Assembly (NCBI GenBank): GCA_020635975.1
Contig: JACJYT010000004.1
Span: 1 to 64,000, forward strand
Length of the DNA: 64,000 nucleotides
Source: Chitinophagales bacterium
GTDB lineage: Bacteria; Bacteroidota; Bacteroidia; Chitinophagales; UBA8649
Reading direction: 5' to 3'
This document shows positions 16,490 to 24,281 of this stretch, piece after piece. The notes below the pieces were generated by a model. It made no database searches. It was given only the letters and a program-made list of their open reading frames with translations, and was not told where the DNA came from. A program made the position numbers and the translations under genes. Within the stretch, counting starts at the first letter, position 1, and the number at the start of each line of letters is the position of its first letter.

Positions 16490-17143
16490 TTATTTAACAA
16501 AATTCTCTAAGTACCTAATAATATCCTCAGCCAATTCTGTTTTAAGTTTTAACTCAAATTTAGTCAAATTATTGTTTTTATCTAATATGCTAACTTTGTT
16601 CGTATTATGTTGAAAGCCTGCGCCTGCATCTTGTAAAGAATTCAGAACTATAAAATCTAGGTTTTTCTTTTCTAGTTTTAAGCGAGCATTTTCGAGTTCA
16701 TCGTTAGTTTCTAGAGCAAAACCAACCAAAACTTGCTTCTTTTTTCTAGTGCCGAGAGTTTGAAGGATGTCTTTTGTTTTAACCAACTCAAGATGTAAGT
16801 TTTCTCCTTTCTTTTTAATTTTAATAGGCGAGGGATTGGCAACCGTATAATCGGCAACCGCTGCAGCTAGTATGGCTATGTCGCAAAAATCAAAATAGGC
16901 CATGCAGGCCTGATACATTTCTTCGGCAGATTCTACAGGAAGCAACTCAATATTAGGATGCTTCACTTGGATACTAACAGGGCCACTAACCAAATGCACT
17001 AGGGCTCCTTTTTCTGCCAAGGCTTCGGCAAGAGCATATCCCATTTTTCCGCTTGATCTGTTGCCAATAAAACGAACAGGGTCTATTGCTTCGTAGGTTG
17101 GTCCTGCGGTAAGTAGAACCTTTTTATTTTTTAAAAAATGCAT
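16490..17143 (-). CDS. coaB: phosphopantothenate-cysteine ligase half of CoaBC (split)
   Basis: This is the CoaB half, which joins 4'-phosphopantothenate to cysteine using a nucleotide triphosphate, in coenzyme A synthesis. Seen are KKVLLTAGPTYEAIDPVRFIGNRSSGKMGYALAEA at the start, AAAVADYTV and KIKKKG in the middle, and GFALET near residue 165. In most bacteria it is fused to CoaC; here it reads in a different frame. The ATG at 17143 is inside the last codons of coaC, giving a 20-base overlap. The domain itself is complete, so activity is plausible as a separate chain made by reinitiation. Confidence 0.88.
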   Translation of the reverse strand: MHFLKNKKVLLTAGPTYEAIDPVRFIGNRSSGKMGYALAEALAEKGALVHLVSGPVSIQVKHPNIELLPVESAEEMYQACMAYFDFCDIAILAAAVADYTVANPSPIKIKKKGENLHLELVKTKDILQTLGTRKKKQVLVGFALETNDELENARLKLEKKNLDFIVLNSLQDAGAGFQHNTNKVSILDKNNNLTKFELKLKTELAEDIIRYLENFVK

Positions 17144-17669
17144 CTTCAATGAAAGCGATTATTTCTTCTGGTTCAGCCATTCGACCTTCTCCAGATAAGC
17201 CACTTGCAAGTTCTCCATTTCCTACAGGGAGACAAATGACTCCGTCGGACTCAAGCGTTTTTAAATTTCTTTTCGTACTAGGATGTTTCCACATGTCGAG
17301 ATCCATAGCTGGGGCAATTGCAACCGGACATTTTGCACTTAAATAGACAGCCATTAAGAGATTATCGCATATGCCATTTGCCATTTTTGCTAAGCTATTT
17401 GCCGAGCAGGGTGCTAGTAAAAAAAGATCTGCCCATAGGCCCAATTCTACATGATTGTTCCAAGAGTTCGCACCGTCAAACATTTCGATTAGAACGTCTC
17501 TTTTGCTTAAGGTAGACAAAGTTAATGGAGATATAAAAGCAGAAGCACTTGGCGTCATCAACACCTGCACTTCTGCTCCATTTTTAACTAATAGGCGACA
17601 CAAGATAGCAGCCTTATAAGCGGCAATACTTCCCGTGATTCCTAATATGATTTTTTTGCCCTTAAGCAT
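17124..17669 (-). CDS. coaC: phosphopantothenoylcysteine decarboxylase half of CoaBC (split)
   Basis: This is the CoaC half, an FMN flavoprotein that decarboxylates phosphopantothenoylcysteine. The N-terminal KKIILGITGSIAAYKA, the substrate clamp region and the ASGLSGEGRMAEPEEI motif are all present, along with PAMDLDMW, and the 181-aa length is that of the isolated domain. The reading frame ends FFKK-stop at a T6A6 run where fused homologues would continue into CoaB. Removing one base there restores a single frame. It overlaps rpoZ by 8 bases upstream. Confidence 0.88.
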   Translation of the reverse strand: MLKGKKIILGITGSIAAYKAAILCRLLVKNGAEVQVLMTPSASAFISPLTLSTLSKRDVLIEMFDGANSWNNHVELGLWADLFLLAPCSANSLAKMANGICDNLLMAVYLSAKCPVAIAPAMDLDMWKHPSTKRNLKTLESDGVICLPVGNGELASGLSGEGRMAEPEEIIAFIEDAFFKK

Positions 17670-18009
17670 CTAATTCTGCGTCGCCCGCCTTATCTCTGAA
17701 GTAGATTTTTTCTTGTAAAAACTCCTCAGTAGATAAAATCGTTGGATGTGGTAATTTTTCGTAGTATTTAGAAATTTCAATTTGTTCTCTGTTTTCTAAA
17801 ACTTCTTCTAAAGTATCTGTAGCCGAGGCAAATTCTTGCAATTTGTCGTGCAATTCATTTTTTAATTCTACACCAATTTGATTAGCTCTCTTTGCGATGA
17901 TGTTTAAAGACTGGTAGATGTTTCCAGTTTGATCTTTAATCGTTTCCATCTCTTTCGGCTCTATCGTTTCAGGAGCTTCTAGATTTCTGTATTCTCTAAT
18001 TTTATCCAT
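17662..18009 (-). CDS. rpoZ: RNA polymerase omega subunit, Bacteroidota type
   Basis: The 115-aa product matches the Bacteroidota omega/Rpb6-like family, which helps assemble RNA polymerase by clamping the beta-prime subunit. The core NIYQSLNIIAKRANQIGVELKNEL corresponds to the family's SIIAKRA..I motif, and the length is as expected. It follows bamD with a short overlap (stop and start regions share 8 bases) and precedes coaC, a typical order. It differs in sequence from proteobacterial RpoZ. Confidence 0.9.
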   Translation of the reverse strand: MDKIREYRNLEAPETIEPKEMETIKDQTGNIYQSLNIIAKRANQIGVELKNELHDKLQEFASATDTLEEVLENREQIEISKYYEKLPHPTILSTEEFLQEKIYFRDKAGDAELDA

Positions 18010-19129
18010 TGCTAATTTTTTTTAAATTCTTTTGACTTGCGTTATAAATTTTTAATGCTTCTTTACTGTATTTACTCGTTTCATATAGGTTGATAAAATC
18101 GCTATATGCTTGAATAGTTTCTATGTAATGTTCTTTACTTTCTTCGGCAGCCAAATTTTGTGCTTGCAAGAAATGCGTTCTAATAAGCTCAAAATAGGTT
18201 TGCTCTTGGAGCGCTTCGGCTAAAGCTTTATTCTTTTCTGTTTCTAAAAGAGCGCTATGCATATTGTAGATTTCAAAAACATCCTTAAGTTTCTTATCTC
18301 TTTTATCTAAAGCATACAACATGGCTGCATGATGGGCTGCTTTAATCGAGTTTAAATGAGCATCCTCTTTAGTTGCTTTTACTTGGTCCATAAAGGCACT
18401 ATTCGCATACCTGGATTCAAAAGTATTGGCCACCTTAATTACATCTTCGTAACGCTCTTGTTGTTTACTTACTATACTTTGTTCGGCATACTTATAAAAT
18501 GACTTCACAATCTTAAACTGAATCTCTTCTGCGTCATCTATATCCGGATAATCTATTAATAGATTCTTGTACGCAAAAGCTGCCGCTCTAAAGTTTTCTG
18601 TTTTGTAATACAATTCGGCCGCCTTAATCGCCTTAGTTTCCAATTTTAAACGAAGCTCGTCTATTTTGTCATTACACAAAGCCACTCGATCGCTCTCTGG
18701 ATATTGATTAATAAACACTTGATAGGCTTCTATCGCCTTGTAAGTTTCTGTTTGATCCAAATTATATTTAGGCGATTGCCGATCGTAAGATTTAGCGTGC
18801 ATAAATAAACACTCTTCAGTATACTTGCTAAAAGGGTGTTGTTGCACATAATTCTTAAAATGATAAGCAGATAAAATATATGAACCCTGATTGTATTGGG
18901 CCATGCAGTAGTAATAATAAATCTCTTCTGTTGTTTTAGAACCTTTATAAAGCCCCATCAACTCCTCGAAAACCGGTATGGCTTTAAAATAAGCCCCCTT
19001 ATTATACCATTCTAACGCTTGCACATACTTAAAGTTAGCATCTGCATTCCGCAAGACCTTCTCTGTAGTTCCACAAGAACTAACAAAAAAGAAAAACAAA
19101 AGAAATAAATATGGAATAATTTTTTTCAC
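18002..19129 (-). CDS. bamD: outer membrane assembly lipoprotein BamD
   Basis: BamD is the lipoprotein partner of BamA in inserting beta-barrel proteins into the outer membrane. The start is set at the GTG at 19129, which opens directly into the lipoprotein signal (KKIIPYLFLLFFFFVSSC) six bases after a promoter box; the frame is open further up but without support. The mature protein is a chain of TPR-like helices: WYNKGAYFKAIPVFEEL, QGSYILSAYHFKNYVQ, EAYQVFINQYPES and more. It is longer at the C-terminus than the E. coli protein. The order bamD-rpoZ-coaBC-porD fits this phylum. Confidence 0.9.
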   Translation of the reverse strand: MKKIIPYLFLLFFFFVSSCGTTEKVLRNADANFKYVQALEWYNKGAYFKAIPVFEELMGLYKGSKTTEEIYYYYCMAQYNQGSYILSAYHFKNYVQQHPFSKYTEECLFMHAKSYDRQSPKYNLDQTETYKAIEAYQVFINQYPESDRVALCNDKIDELRLKLETKAIKAAELYYKTENFRAAAFAYKNLLIDYPDIDDAEEIQFKIVKSFYKYAEQSIVSKQQERYEDVIKVANTFESRYANSAFMDQVKATKEDAHLNSIKAAHHAAMLYALDKRDKKLKDVFEIYNMHSALLETEKNKALAEALQEQTYFELIRTHFLQAQNLAAEESKEHYIETIQAYSDFINLYETSKYSKEALKIYNASQKNLKKISNG

Positions 19130-19135
19130 GGGGTG

Positions 19136-19143
19136 CAAAGATA
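19136..19143 (-). promoter_or_regulatory. -7 box of the bamD operon, implying a near-leaderless mRNA
   Basis: TATCTTTG on the minus strand lies six bases before the GTG at 19129. It fixes the bamD start and would drive bamD-rpoZ-coaC-coaB-porD. The -33 element is not clear. Confidence 0.6.
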
Positions 19144-19206
19144 AGGTTTTATACGGATTATAATTAGTTTTCAACACATTTTCCATACGCAAATATGAAT
19201 TTTTTT

Positions 19207-19214
19207 TATTTTTG
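19207..19214 (+). promoter_or_regulatory. -7 box of the ion-channel gene
   Basis: TATTTTTG matches TAnnTTTG and lies 32 bases before the ATG at 19247. The surrounding region is shared with the divergent bamD operon. No clear -33 TTG is seen. Confidence 0.45.
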
Positions 19215-19246
19215 CGGGCTGTTAAAAAAATACAAACCCCTTTTTT

Positions 19247-20176
19247 ATGCAAAAAGTATTTGATTTCTGTAAAAAATTAGCTGAAGCATCCTGGTTTCAA
19301 GGCTTTATTATCTTCATTATTCTTCTTGCTGGAGTCGTGGTGGGGATACAAACCTATGAGGTAAGTGGCACTTTAAAAGAATCTTGGTTGCCAACCTTAC
19401 ATCTTCTCGATTTGATTATTCTAGCCATATTCACCGTAGAGGTTGTGGTTAAGATGTTGGCCGAAGGAAAAAAACCTTGGAATTATTTCAAGGATGGTTG
19501 GAACATCTTCGATTTTGCCATTGTTGCTGTAGCACTTTATGCTATTTTACCGGGAGTAGAAATCAATGCTTCGTTCATCGCAGTATTGCGTTTGGCAAGA
19601 ATTTTCAGGGTATTTAAACTAGTTACGGCCATTCCTAAGCTTCAAGTTTTGGTGGGAGCTTTAATTAAGTCCATCCCTTCTATGGGTTATGTCGGTATCT
19701 TGCTATCTATTCTATTCTATATTTACGCCACCATGTCGGTTTTCTTTTTTGGCGAAAATGACCCTTTACACTTTGGTACTTTAGAAAGAGCAATGCTCTC
19801 TCTGTTTAGAATTGTAACCTTAGAAGATTGGACAGACATTATGTACATTCAAATGTGGGGTTGCAATCACGAAATTTGGGGTTACAGCGGCATTTTAGAT
19901 TGTCCACCTAACGCTAATGGCTTTGGTTGGCCAGCGGCGCTTTTCTTTGTTTCCTTTGTTTTAATCGGTACCATGATCGTATTAAACTTGTTTATTGGTG
20001 TAATTATGAACAGCATGGACGAGGCAAAGGCAGAAGCTGAATTAGAAGAAAACATTAAGCGAAAAGAAGAAGGTAATGTTAGCACAGGCGACGATCTTCA
20101 TGCTATAATGGAAAAGCTAGATGAGCTGAAAAAGGAAATGGATTTCGTGTACAATCGAATGAAAAAAGAAAAATAA
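19247..20176 (+). CDS. single-domain voltage-gated cation channel (BacNav/BacCav-like)
   Basis: This is a 309-aa six-helix channel subunit of the NaChBac superfamily; four subunits form a pore. S1-S3 run from about residue 17 to 110, S4 carries regularly spaced arginines (LRLARIFRVFKLV), and S5-S6 flank the pore loop. The filter is T191-L-E193-D194-W195-T196-D197, more acidic than the TLESW of NaChBac and close to the TLDDWSD of the engineered calcium-selective CavAb. A Cys pair (C..NHEIWGY...DC) after the filter may form a disulfide in the outer loop. The C-terminus is a charged coiled coil that usually helps tetramer assembly. Calcium selectivity is an inference. Confidence 0.88.
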   Translation: MQKVFDFCKKLAEASWFQGFIIFIILLAGVVVGIQTYEVSGTLKESWLPTLHLLDLIILAIFTVEVVVKMLAEGKKPWNYFKDGWNIFDFAIVAVALYAILPGVEINASFIAVLRLARIFRVFKLVTAIPKLQVLVGALIKSIPSMGYVGILLSILFYIYATMSVFFFGENDPLHFGTLERAMLSLFRIVTLEDWTDIMYIQMWGCNHEIWGYSGILDCPPNANGFGWPAALFFVSFVLIGTMIVLNLFIGVIMNSMDEAKAEAELEENIKRKEEGNVSTGDDLHAIMEKLDELKKEMDFVYNRMKKEK

Positions 20177-20297
20177 CTAGCGAAAAAGCAAAGATTTTCT
20201 CAGCCCCCATTCTGTTAGTGTAGGGGTGTTAAAGCTTTCGAAACTAGCTACTCGATTTCTTGAGCTTTTGCTTCTCTTATCGAAGTGCAAAGGCAGC

Positions 20298-20361
20298 ATT
20301 AGGCTTAAACTTTTCAACAAAATTCTTGCTGAACTACAAAGCCTAATTTTCCTTATCTTTG
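20298..20361 (+). promoter_or_regulatory. promoter region of the mutase gene with a 9-bp inverted repeat
   Basis: TATCTTTG at 20354-20361 matches TAnnTTTG and ends five bases before the ATG at 20367, so the mRNA is probably leaderless. Just upstream, ATTAGGCTT (20298) and AAGCCTAAT (20339) form a 9-bp inverted repeat around 32 bases. This could be an operator or a hairpin and is not proven to act. Confidence 0.5.
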
Positions 20362-20366
20362 CTTAC

Positions 20367-22367
20367 ATGAGCACAAGCCTTAAAAATTATGCTGCGGGCA
20401 TAGCCCCTTTTTTACGGGGCCCTTACAGCACCATGTATGCTATTCGGCCTTGGACAATTAGGCAATATGCTGGTTTTTCTACAGCCGAAGAAAGCAATGC
20501 CTTTTACAGAAGAAATTTAGCTGCTGGTCAAAAAGGACTTTCTGTTGCCTTCGACTTGGCCACACATAGAGGATACGATAGCGACCACCCCAGAGTTATG
20601 GGTGATGTGGGAATGGCTGGAGTTGCCATTGATTCCATCCTAGACATGAAGCTTCTATTTCATGAGATTCCCCTCGATAAAATGTCGGTATCCATGACAA
20701 TGAATGGTGCCGTATTGCCAATCATGGCATTTTACATTGCAGCGGCTAAAGAACAAGGAGTTGCACTCGAAGACTTGTCGGGCACGATACAGAACGACAT
20801 TCTCAAAGAGTTTATGGTTAGAAACACCTACATCTATCCTCCTAAAGATAGCATGCGCATCATAGGCGACATCTTTAAATTCACCTCTAAGCACATGCCG
20901 AAATTCAATTCGATTTCTATTAGTGGTTATCACATGCAAGAAGCTGGAGCTACTCCAGAAATAGAATTGGCTTACACTTTGGCAGATGGTTTAGAATATA
21001 TAAAAACTGGTATTGCAGCAGGTTTAGATATAGATGATTTTGCTCCGCGTTTGTCCTTCTTTTGGGCTATTGGAATGGACCATTTTAAAGAAATCGCAAA
21101 AATGAGGGCAGCCAGAGTGCTTTGGGCCAAAATTGTAAAAGATTTTAATCCGAAGAATGAAAAATCCATGGCATTAAGAACGCATTGTCAAACTTCTGGC
21201 TACAGCTTAACCGAACAAGATGCCTACAACAACATAGCTAGAACCACCATAGAAGCCCTTAGTGCGGTATTTGGAGGAACGCAATCTTTACATACCAACT
21301 CCTTTGATGAAGCCATTGCACTTCCAACCGATTTTTCTGCTAGAATTGCTAGAAATACACAAAAGTTTATCCAAGAGAAAACAAAAATTACAAAGGCCAT
21401 CGACCCTTGGGGCGGTTCTAAACATGTGGAAGAACTTACAGAACAGCTTATAAAGGATGCATGGGCCTTGATGGAAGAAGTTGCCGAACTAGGCGGGATG
21501 AGCAAAGCCATTGAAAGTGGTTTGCCCAAAATGAGAATTGAAGAAGCAGCAGCTAAAAAACAAGCTAGAATTGATAGTTCACAGGAAGTTATAGTTGGAG
21601 TGAATAATTATCTAAGTGAAGAAAAGCAAGATTTTGAAATCTTGGAAATCAATAATATTGCTGTAAGAGCTGCTCAAATCAAACGGTTAGAAGAGCTTAG
21701 ATCGAATAGAAAGGAAGAAGAAGTTGAAGCCATTTTAAATGCCATTTCAGAAGCTGCCGAAAAAGGAAATGCTAATCTTTTAGAACTGGCTGTGATTGCA
21801 GCTGAAAAAAGAGCTAGTTTAGGAGAAATTTCCTTTGCTTTAGAAAAAGTATTTGGAAGATATAAAGCGGTTATAAATAGTATTTCTGGAGTATATTCAA
21901 AAGAAATGGAAGCAAATAGTAGTTTTGAAGAGGCCAGTTCCTTAGCCGATAAATTTGCAGAAGAGGAAGGTAGGCGGCCAAGAATATTGGTGGCTAAAAT
22001 GGGGCAAGATGGTCATGACCGTGGCGCTAAAGTAATAGCCACTGGTTTTGCAGATTTAGGTTTTGACGTAGACATAGGACCCCTGTTCCAAACACCAAAA
22101 GAAGTTGCTTTACAAGCGGTAGAAAATGATGTTCATGTGCTTGGGGTTAGCAGTTTAGCAAATGGACATAAAACCCTAGTACCACAAGTTGTTGCCGAAC
22201 TAAAAGCCCTAGGTCGAGAGGATATTATGGTGGTTGCTGGTGGCGTTATTCCGCAGCAAGACTACGAATTTTTGTTTCAAAACGGTGTTTCCTTCGTTTT
22301 TGGTCCAGGCACTAAAATACCGGAAGCCGCTATTGATGTATTGAAGAAACTACGCGAAACACTCTAA
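20367..22367 (+). CDS. methylmalonyl-CoA mutase, B12-binding large subunit (short N-terminus)
   Basis: The enzyme interconverts methylmalonyl-CoA and succinyl-CoA with adenosylcobalamin. The TIM-barrel part is clear (RPWTIRQYAGFSTAEESN, DLATHRGYDSDHPRV, the IQNDILKEF region, HTNSFDEAIALPT), and the C-terminal B12 domain has D-G-H550-D-R-G, with His550 the predicted lower cobalt ligand, and AGGVIPQQDY. The frame is open to 20226, but a promoter box at 20354 and an ATG at 20367 indicate 666 aa. That is roughly 45 residues shorter at the N-terminus than usual large subunits. No small-subunit gene or MeaB chaperone gene lies nearby. Partner genes are presumably elsewhere. Confidence 0.9.
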   Translation: MSTSLKNYAAGIAPFLRGPYSTMYAIRPWTIRQYAGFSTAEESNAFYRRNLAAGQKGLSVAFDLATHRGYDSDHPRVMGDVGMAGVAIDSILDMKLLFHEIPLDKMSVSMTMNGAVLPIMAFYIAAAKEQGVALEDLSGTIQNDILKEFMVRNTYIYPPKDSMRIIGDIFKFTSKHMPKFNSISISGYHMQEAGATPEIELAYTLADGLEYIKTGIAAGLDIDDFAPRLSFFWAIGMDHFKEIAKMRAARVLWAKIVKDFNPKNEKSMALRTHCQTSGYSLTEQDAYNNIARTTIEALSAVFGGTQSLHTNSFDEAIALPTDFSARIARNTQKFIQEKTKITKAIDPWGGSKHVEELTEQLIKDAWALMEEVAELGGMSKAIESGLPKMRIEEAAAKKQARIDSSQEVIVGVNNYLSEEKQDFEILEINNIAVRAAQIKRLEELRSNRKEEEVEAILNAISEAAEKGNANLLELAVIAAEKRASLGEISFALEKVFGRYKAVINSISGVYSKEMEANSSFEEASSLADKFAEEEGRRPRILVAKMGQDGHDRGAKVIATGFADLGFDVDIGPLFQTPKEVALQAVENDVHVLGVSSLANGHKTLVPQVVAELKALGREDIMVVAGGVIPQQDYEFLFQNGVSFVFGPGTKIPEAAIDVLKKLRETL

Positions 22368-22395
22368 ACTTATAAAAACCAACAAAACCTTAGAT

Positions 22396-22818
22396 ATGAA
22401 TCCAATTTTAAGAAATATACTAGCTGTTGTTGCCGGAATTGTTGTTGGAAGCGCCATCAATATGGGCATCATCATGATAAGCGGAAGTCTTATTCCCCCA
22501 CCAGAAGGAGTGAATCCTGCAGATATGGAAAGTCTGAAAGCTAACATGCATCTATTCCAACCCAAGCACTTCTTAATGCCCTTTCTTGCTCATGCTTTAG
22601 GAACTTTAGCTGGGGCCTTTGTGGCAGCTCTACTTGCTGCAAGCAACAAACTAAGACTAGCTATGGTAATTGGTATATTCTTCTTAGCTGGAGGAATTGC
22701 AAATATCATGATGTTGCCATCGCCATTATGGTTTAGCATCTTAGACCTAGGACTTGCCTATTTGCCTATGGCTTACTTGGCTTATACTTTTGCCAATAGA
22801 AGCAAAGTTAGTGCTTAA
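22396..22818 (+). CDS. four-helix membrane protein of unknown function
   Basis: This 140-aa product has about four hydrophobic helices: residues 7-28 (LAVVAGIVVGSAINMGIIM), 63-85, 90-110 and 115-133. A polar loop between the first two contains a Pro-rich PPPEGVNP. The pattern resembles small integral membrane proteins annotated only as hypothetical in this phylum. It starts 28 bases after the mutase stop and may share its transcript, though no metabolic link is evident. The 3' end overlaps the convergent RsmB/RsmF-type gene by four bases. Confidence 0.7.
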   Translation: MNPILRNILAVVAGIVVGSAINMGIIMISGSLIPPPEGVNPADMESLKANMHLFQPKHFLMPFLAHALGTLAGAFVAALLAASNKLRLAMVIGIFFLAGGIANIMMLPSPLWFSILDLGLAYLPMAYLAYTFANRSKVSA

Positions 22819-24014
22819 CTAAGTCTTTCTAATTCTGCTATATAGAAGCCATCATTTCCGGTTTGGTTTGGCAAAAGTAAGCGTTCCTTTAGCAATTTGA
22901 AATTGGGATTATTCAGAAGGAATTTTTCAATTTGCTTTTCGTTTTCCTCTGGCAAGATGGAGCAAGTTGCATATACCATTTTGCCTCCACTTCTTAAAAT
23001 TTTACTATAGTTTTGAAGAATTTCGGCTTGTTCTACTTCTATTCTATCTATGAAGTTTTCATCTAGTTTCCACTTAGCATCTGGATTTCGCTTTAACACT
23101 CCTATACCCGTACAAGGAGCATCCATTAGTAAAAAATCGGCGCTATCCTTGAGTCGTTTTATGGTCTTTGCTACAATTGGCCGAGTTTCAATATTGTGAG
23201 CGCCAGCTCTTCTAGCTCGTCTTTTAAGTTCCGCCAACTTCCATTCATATAAATCCAAAGCGATAATTTGTCCTTTATTCTCCATAAGAGAAGCTAAATG
23301 AAGGGTTTTACCTCCAGCTCCAGCGCAAACATCTAGCACCCTTGAACCTGGATTAGGTGCTAAGCTTTCCGCTACCAACTGCGAGGATAAATCTTGCACC
23401 TCAAACCAACCCTCTTGAAAAGCTTGCGTTCTAAACAAATTCTTTCGGTCTTTCAACACAAGAGCATTGGGCCAATTTTCTACTTCTAAAGCCTCAACAT
23501 TTTCTAAGGCTAAGCTTTTTACTAGTTTCTCCTTTGTTGTTTTCAAGGTGTTAACTCTTAAGTAAACCTCGGCAGGCTGATTAAGCGCATCAAAAATGGC
23601 ATCCGTTTCCTTGCCATAACTCGACTTTAATTTGTTGTAAAGCCAATCGGGAACAGAGTGCTCTATGGCGGGATTTTCTATTTTTTTGGAAAAACCACTT
23701 TGTAATTTTTTAAAGTTAATTCCTTTAAACTCCTCAAAAGGAGCAAGCTCATAGCCCTGATAAAGCAAATAAGTAGCAATTAACTTGTATAGGTTGGAGC
23801 TCTTAATTTCTTCGTCCATGTAAAAAGCCAAACGTCTCTTCCATCTTATGATATCATAAAAAGATTCTGCAACAAAAGATCGGTCCTTGCTTCCCCACTT
23901 CTTGTTTTGCTTTAGAAGCTTTTCCAGCACCTTATCCGCATATTTTTCTTCAAAAAATGCCTGATACAAAGCCTGCTGAAGACCTATAATTAATACTCGA
24001 TGTAATTTGCTCAT
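22815..24014 (-). CDS. RsmB/RsmF-type RNA (cytosine-5) methyltransferase
   Basis: This is a NOL1/NOP2/Sun-family enzyme that methylates C5 of cytosine in RNA, probably 16S rRNA. Seen are an N-terminal helical region (about 1-130), the SAM site LDVCAGAGGKTLHLA near residue 210, the motif DAPCTGIG with the releasing Cys, and YATCSILPEEN with the catalytic Cys. The 399-aa length from the ATG at 24014 is in the expected range for RsmB without the full NusB domain. The start lies five bases from a TATCTTTG promoter box, which rules out the longer frame opening at 24077. The exact target base is unknown. Confidence 0.9.
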   Translation of the reverse strand: MSKLHRVLIIGLQQALYQAFFEEKYADKVLEKLLKQNKKWGSKDRSFVAESFYDIIRWKRRLAFYMDEEIKSSNLYKLIATYLLYQGYELAPFEEFKGINFKKLQSGFSKKIENPAIEHSVPDWLYNKLKSSYGKETDAIFDALNQPAEVYLRVNTLKTTKEKLVKSLALENVEALEVENWPNALVLKDRKNLFRTQAFQEGWFEVQDLSSQLVAESLAPNPGSRVLDVCAGAGGKTLHLASLMENKGQIIALDLYEWKLAELKRRARRAGAHNIETRPIVAKTIKRLKDSADFLLMDAPCTGIGVLKRNPDAKWKLDENFIDRIEVEQAEILQNYSKILRSGGKMVYATCSILPEENEKQIEKFLLNNPNFKLLKERLLLPNQTGNDGFYIAELERLS

Positions 24015-24019
24015 TGCTG

Positions 24020-24027
24020 CAAAGATA
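24020..24027 (-). promoter_or_regulatory. -7 box of the RNA methyltransferase gene, near-leaderless
   Basis: TATCTTTG on the minus strand is followed by five bases and then the ATG at 24014. A transcript starting a few bases after the box would have essentially no leader. This box helps set the start of the gene. Confidence 0.6.
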
Positions 24028-24207
24028 CACAATGTATAGTAGAGCGGTTCTCTCTTTTTCTGTTTACAATACAACAAAAAAAGCTTGTTGATTATTCTCG
24101 GGATTCTGTTTTCGCCTTAAATCCAAAATATAAATCCCACAATAAATTCTTCGGTATGCTAGAAGTTTAAGCTTCCCGCTTAAACAAAATTTCTCTTAAA
24201 GGAAAGC

Positions 24208-24238
24208 TTGCTTTGTTTTTTTAAAAAGACTAGCTTTG
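24208..24238 (+). promoter_or_regulatory. promoter of the ECF sigma/anti-sigma pair
   Basis: TTG at 24208 and TAGCTTTG at 24231 are separated by 20 bases, matching the Bacteroidota TTG / TAnnTTTG layout. It lies 43 bases before the TTG start of the sigma gene, so basal expression may come from the housekeeping sigma factor. Confidence 0.6.
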
Positions 24239-24281
24239 TTTTATAGATAAACTTCCATCAAATAAAGAATCATTTCTAAGC

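Noticed and set aside
17124..17150. Programmed ribosomal frameshift in coaBC.
   Set aside because: The required shift is +1 (or -2) and no known +1 signal or stimulatory structure is visible; reinitiation, slippage at the homopolymer, or sequence error are simpler.
19130..19252. Upstream part of the bamD frame as coding sequence.
   Set aside because: It carries the promoter box at 19136-19143 and overlaps the divergent channel gene's promoter; the lipoprotein signal begins at the GTG at 19129.
20226..20366. N-terminal extension of the methylmalonyl-CoA mutase frame (47 codons).
   Set aside because: It does not resemble the family's N-terminus and contains a TATCTTTG promoter box plus an inverted repeat; the ATG at 20367 is better supported.
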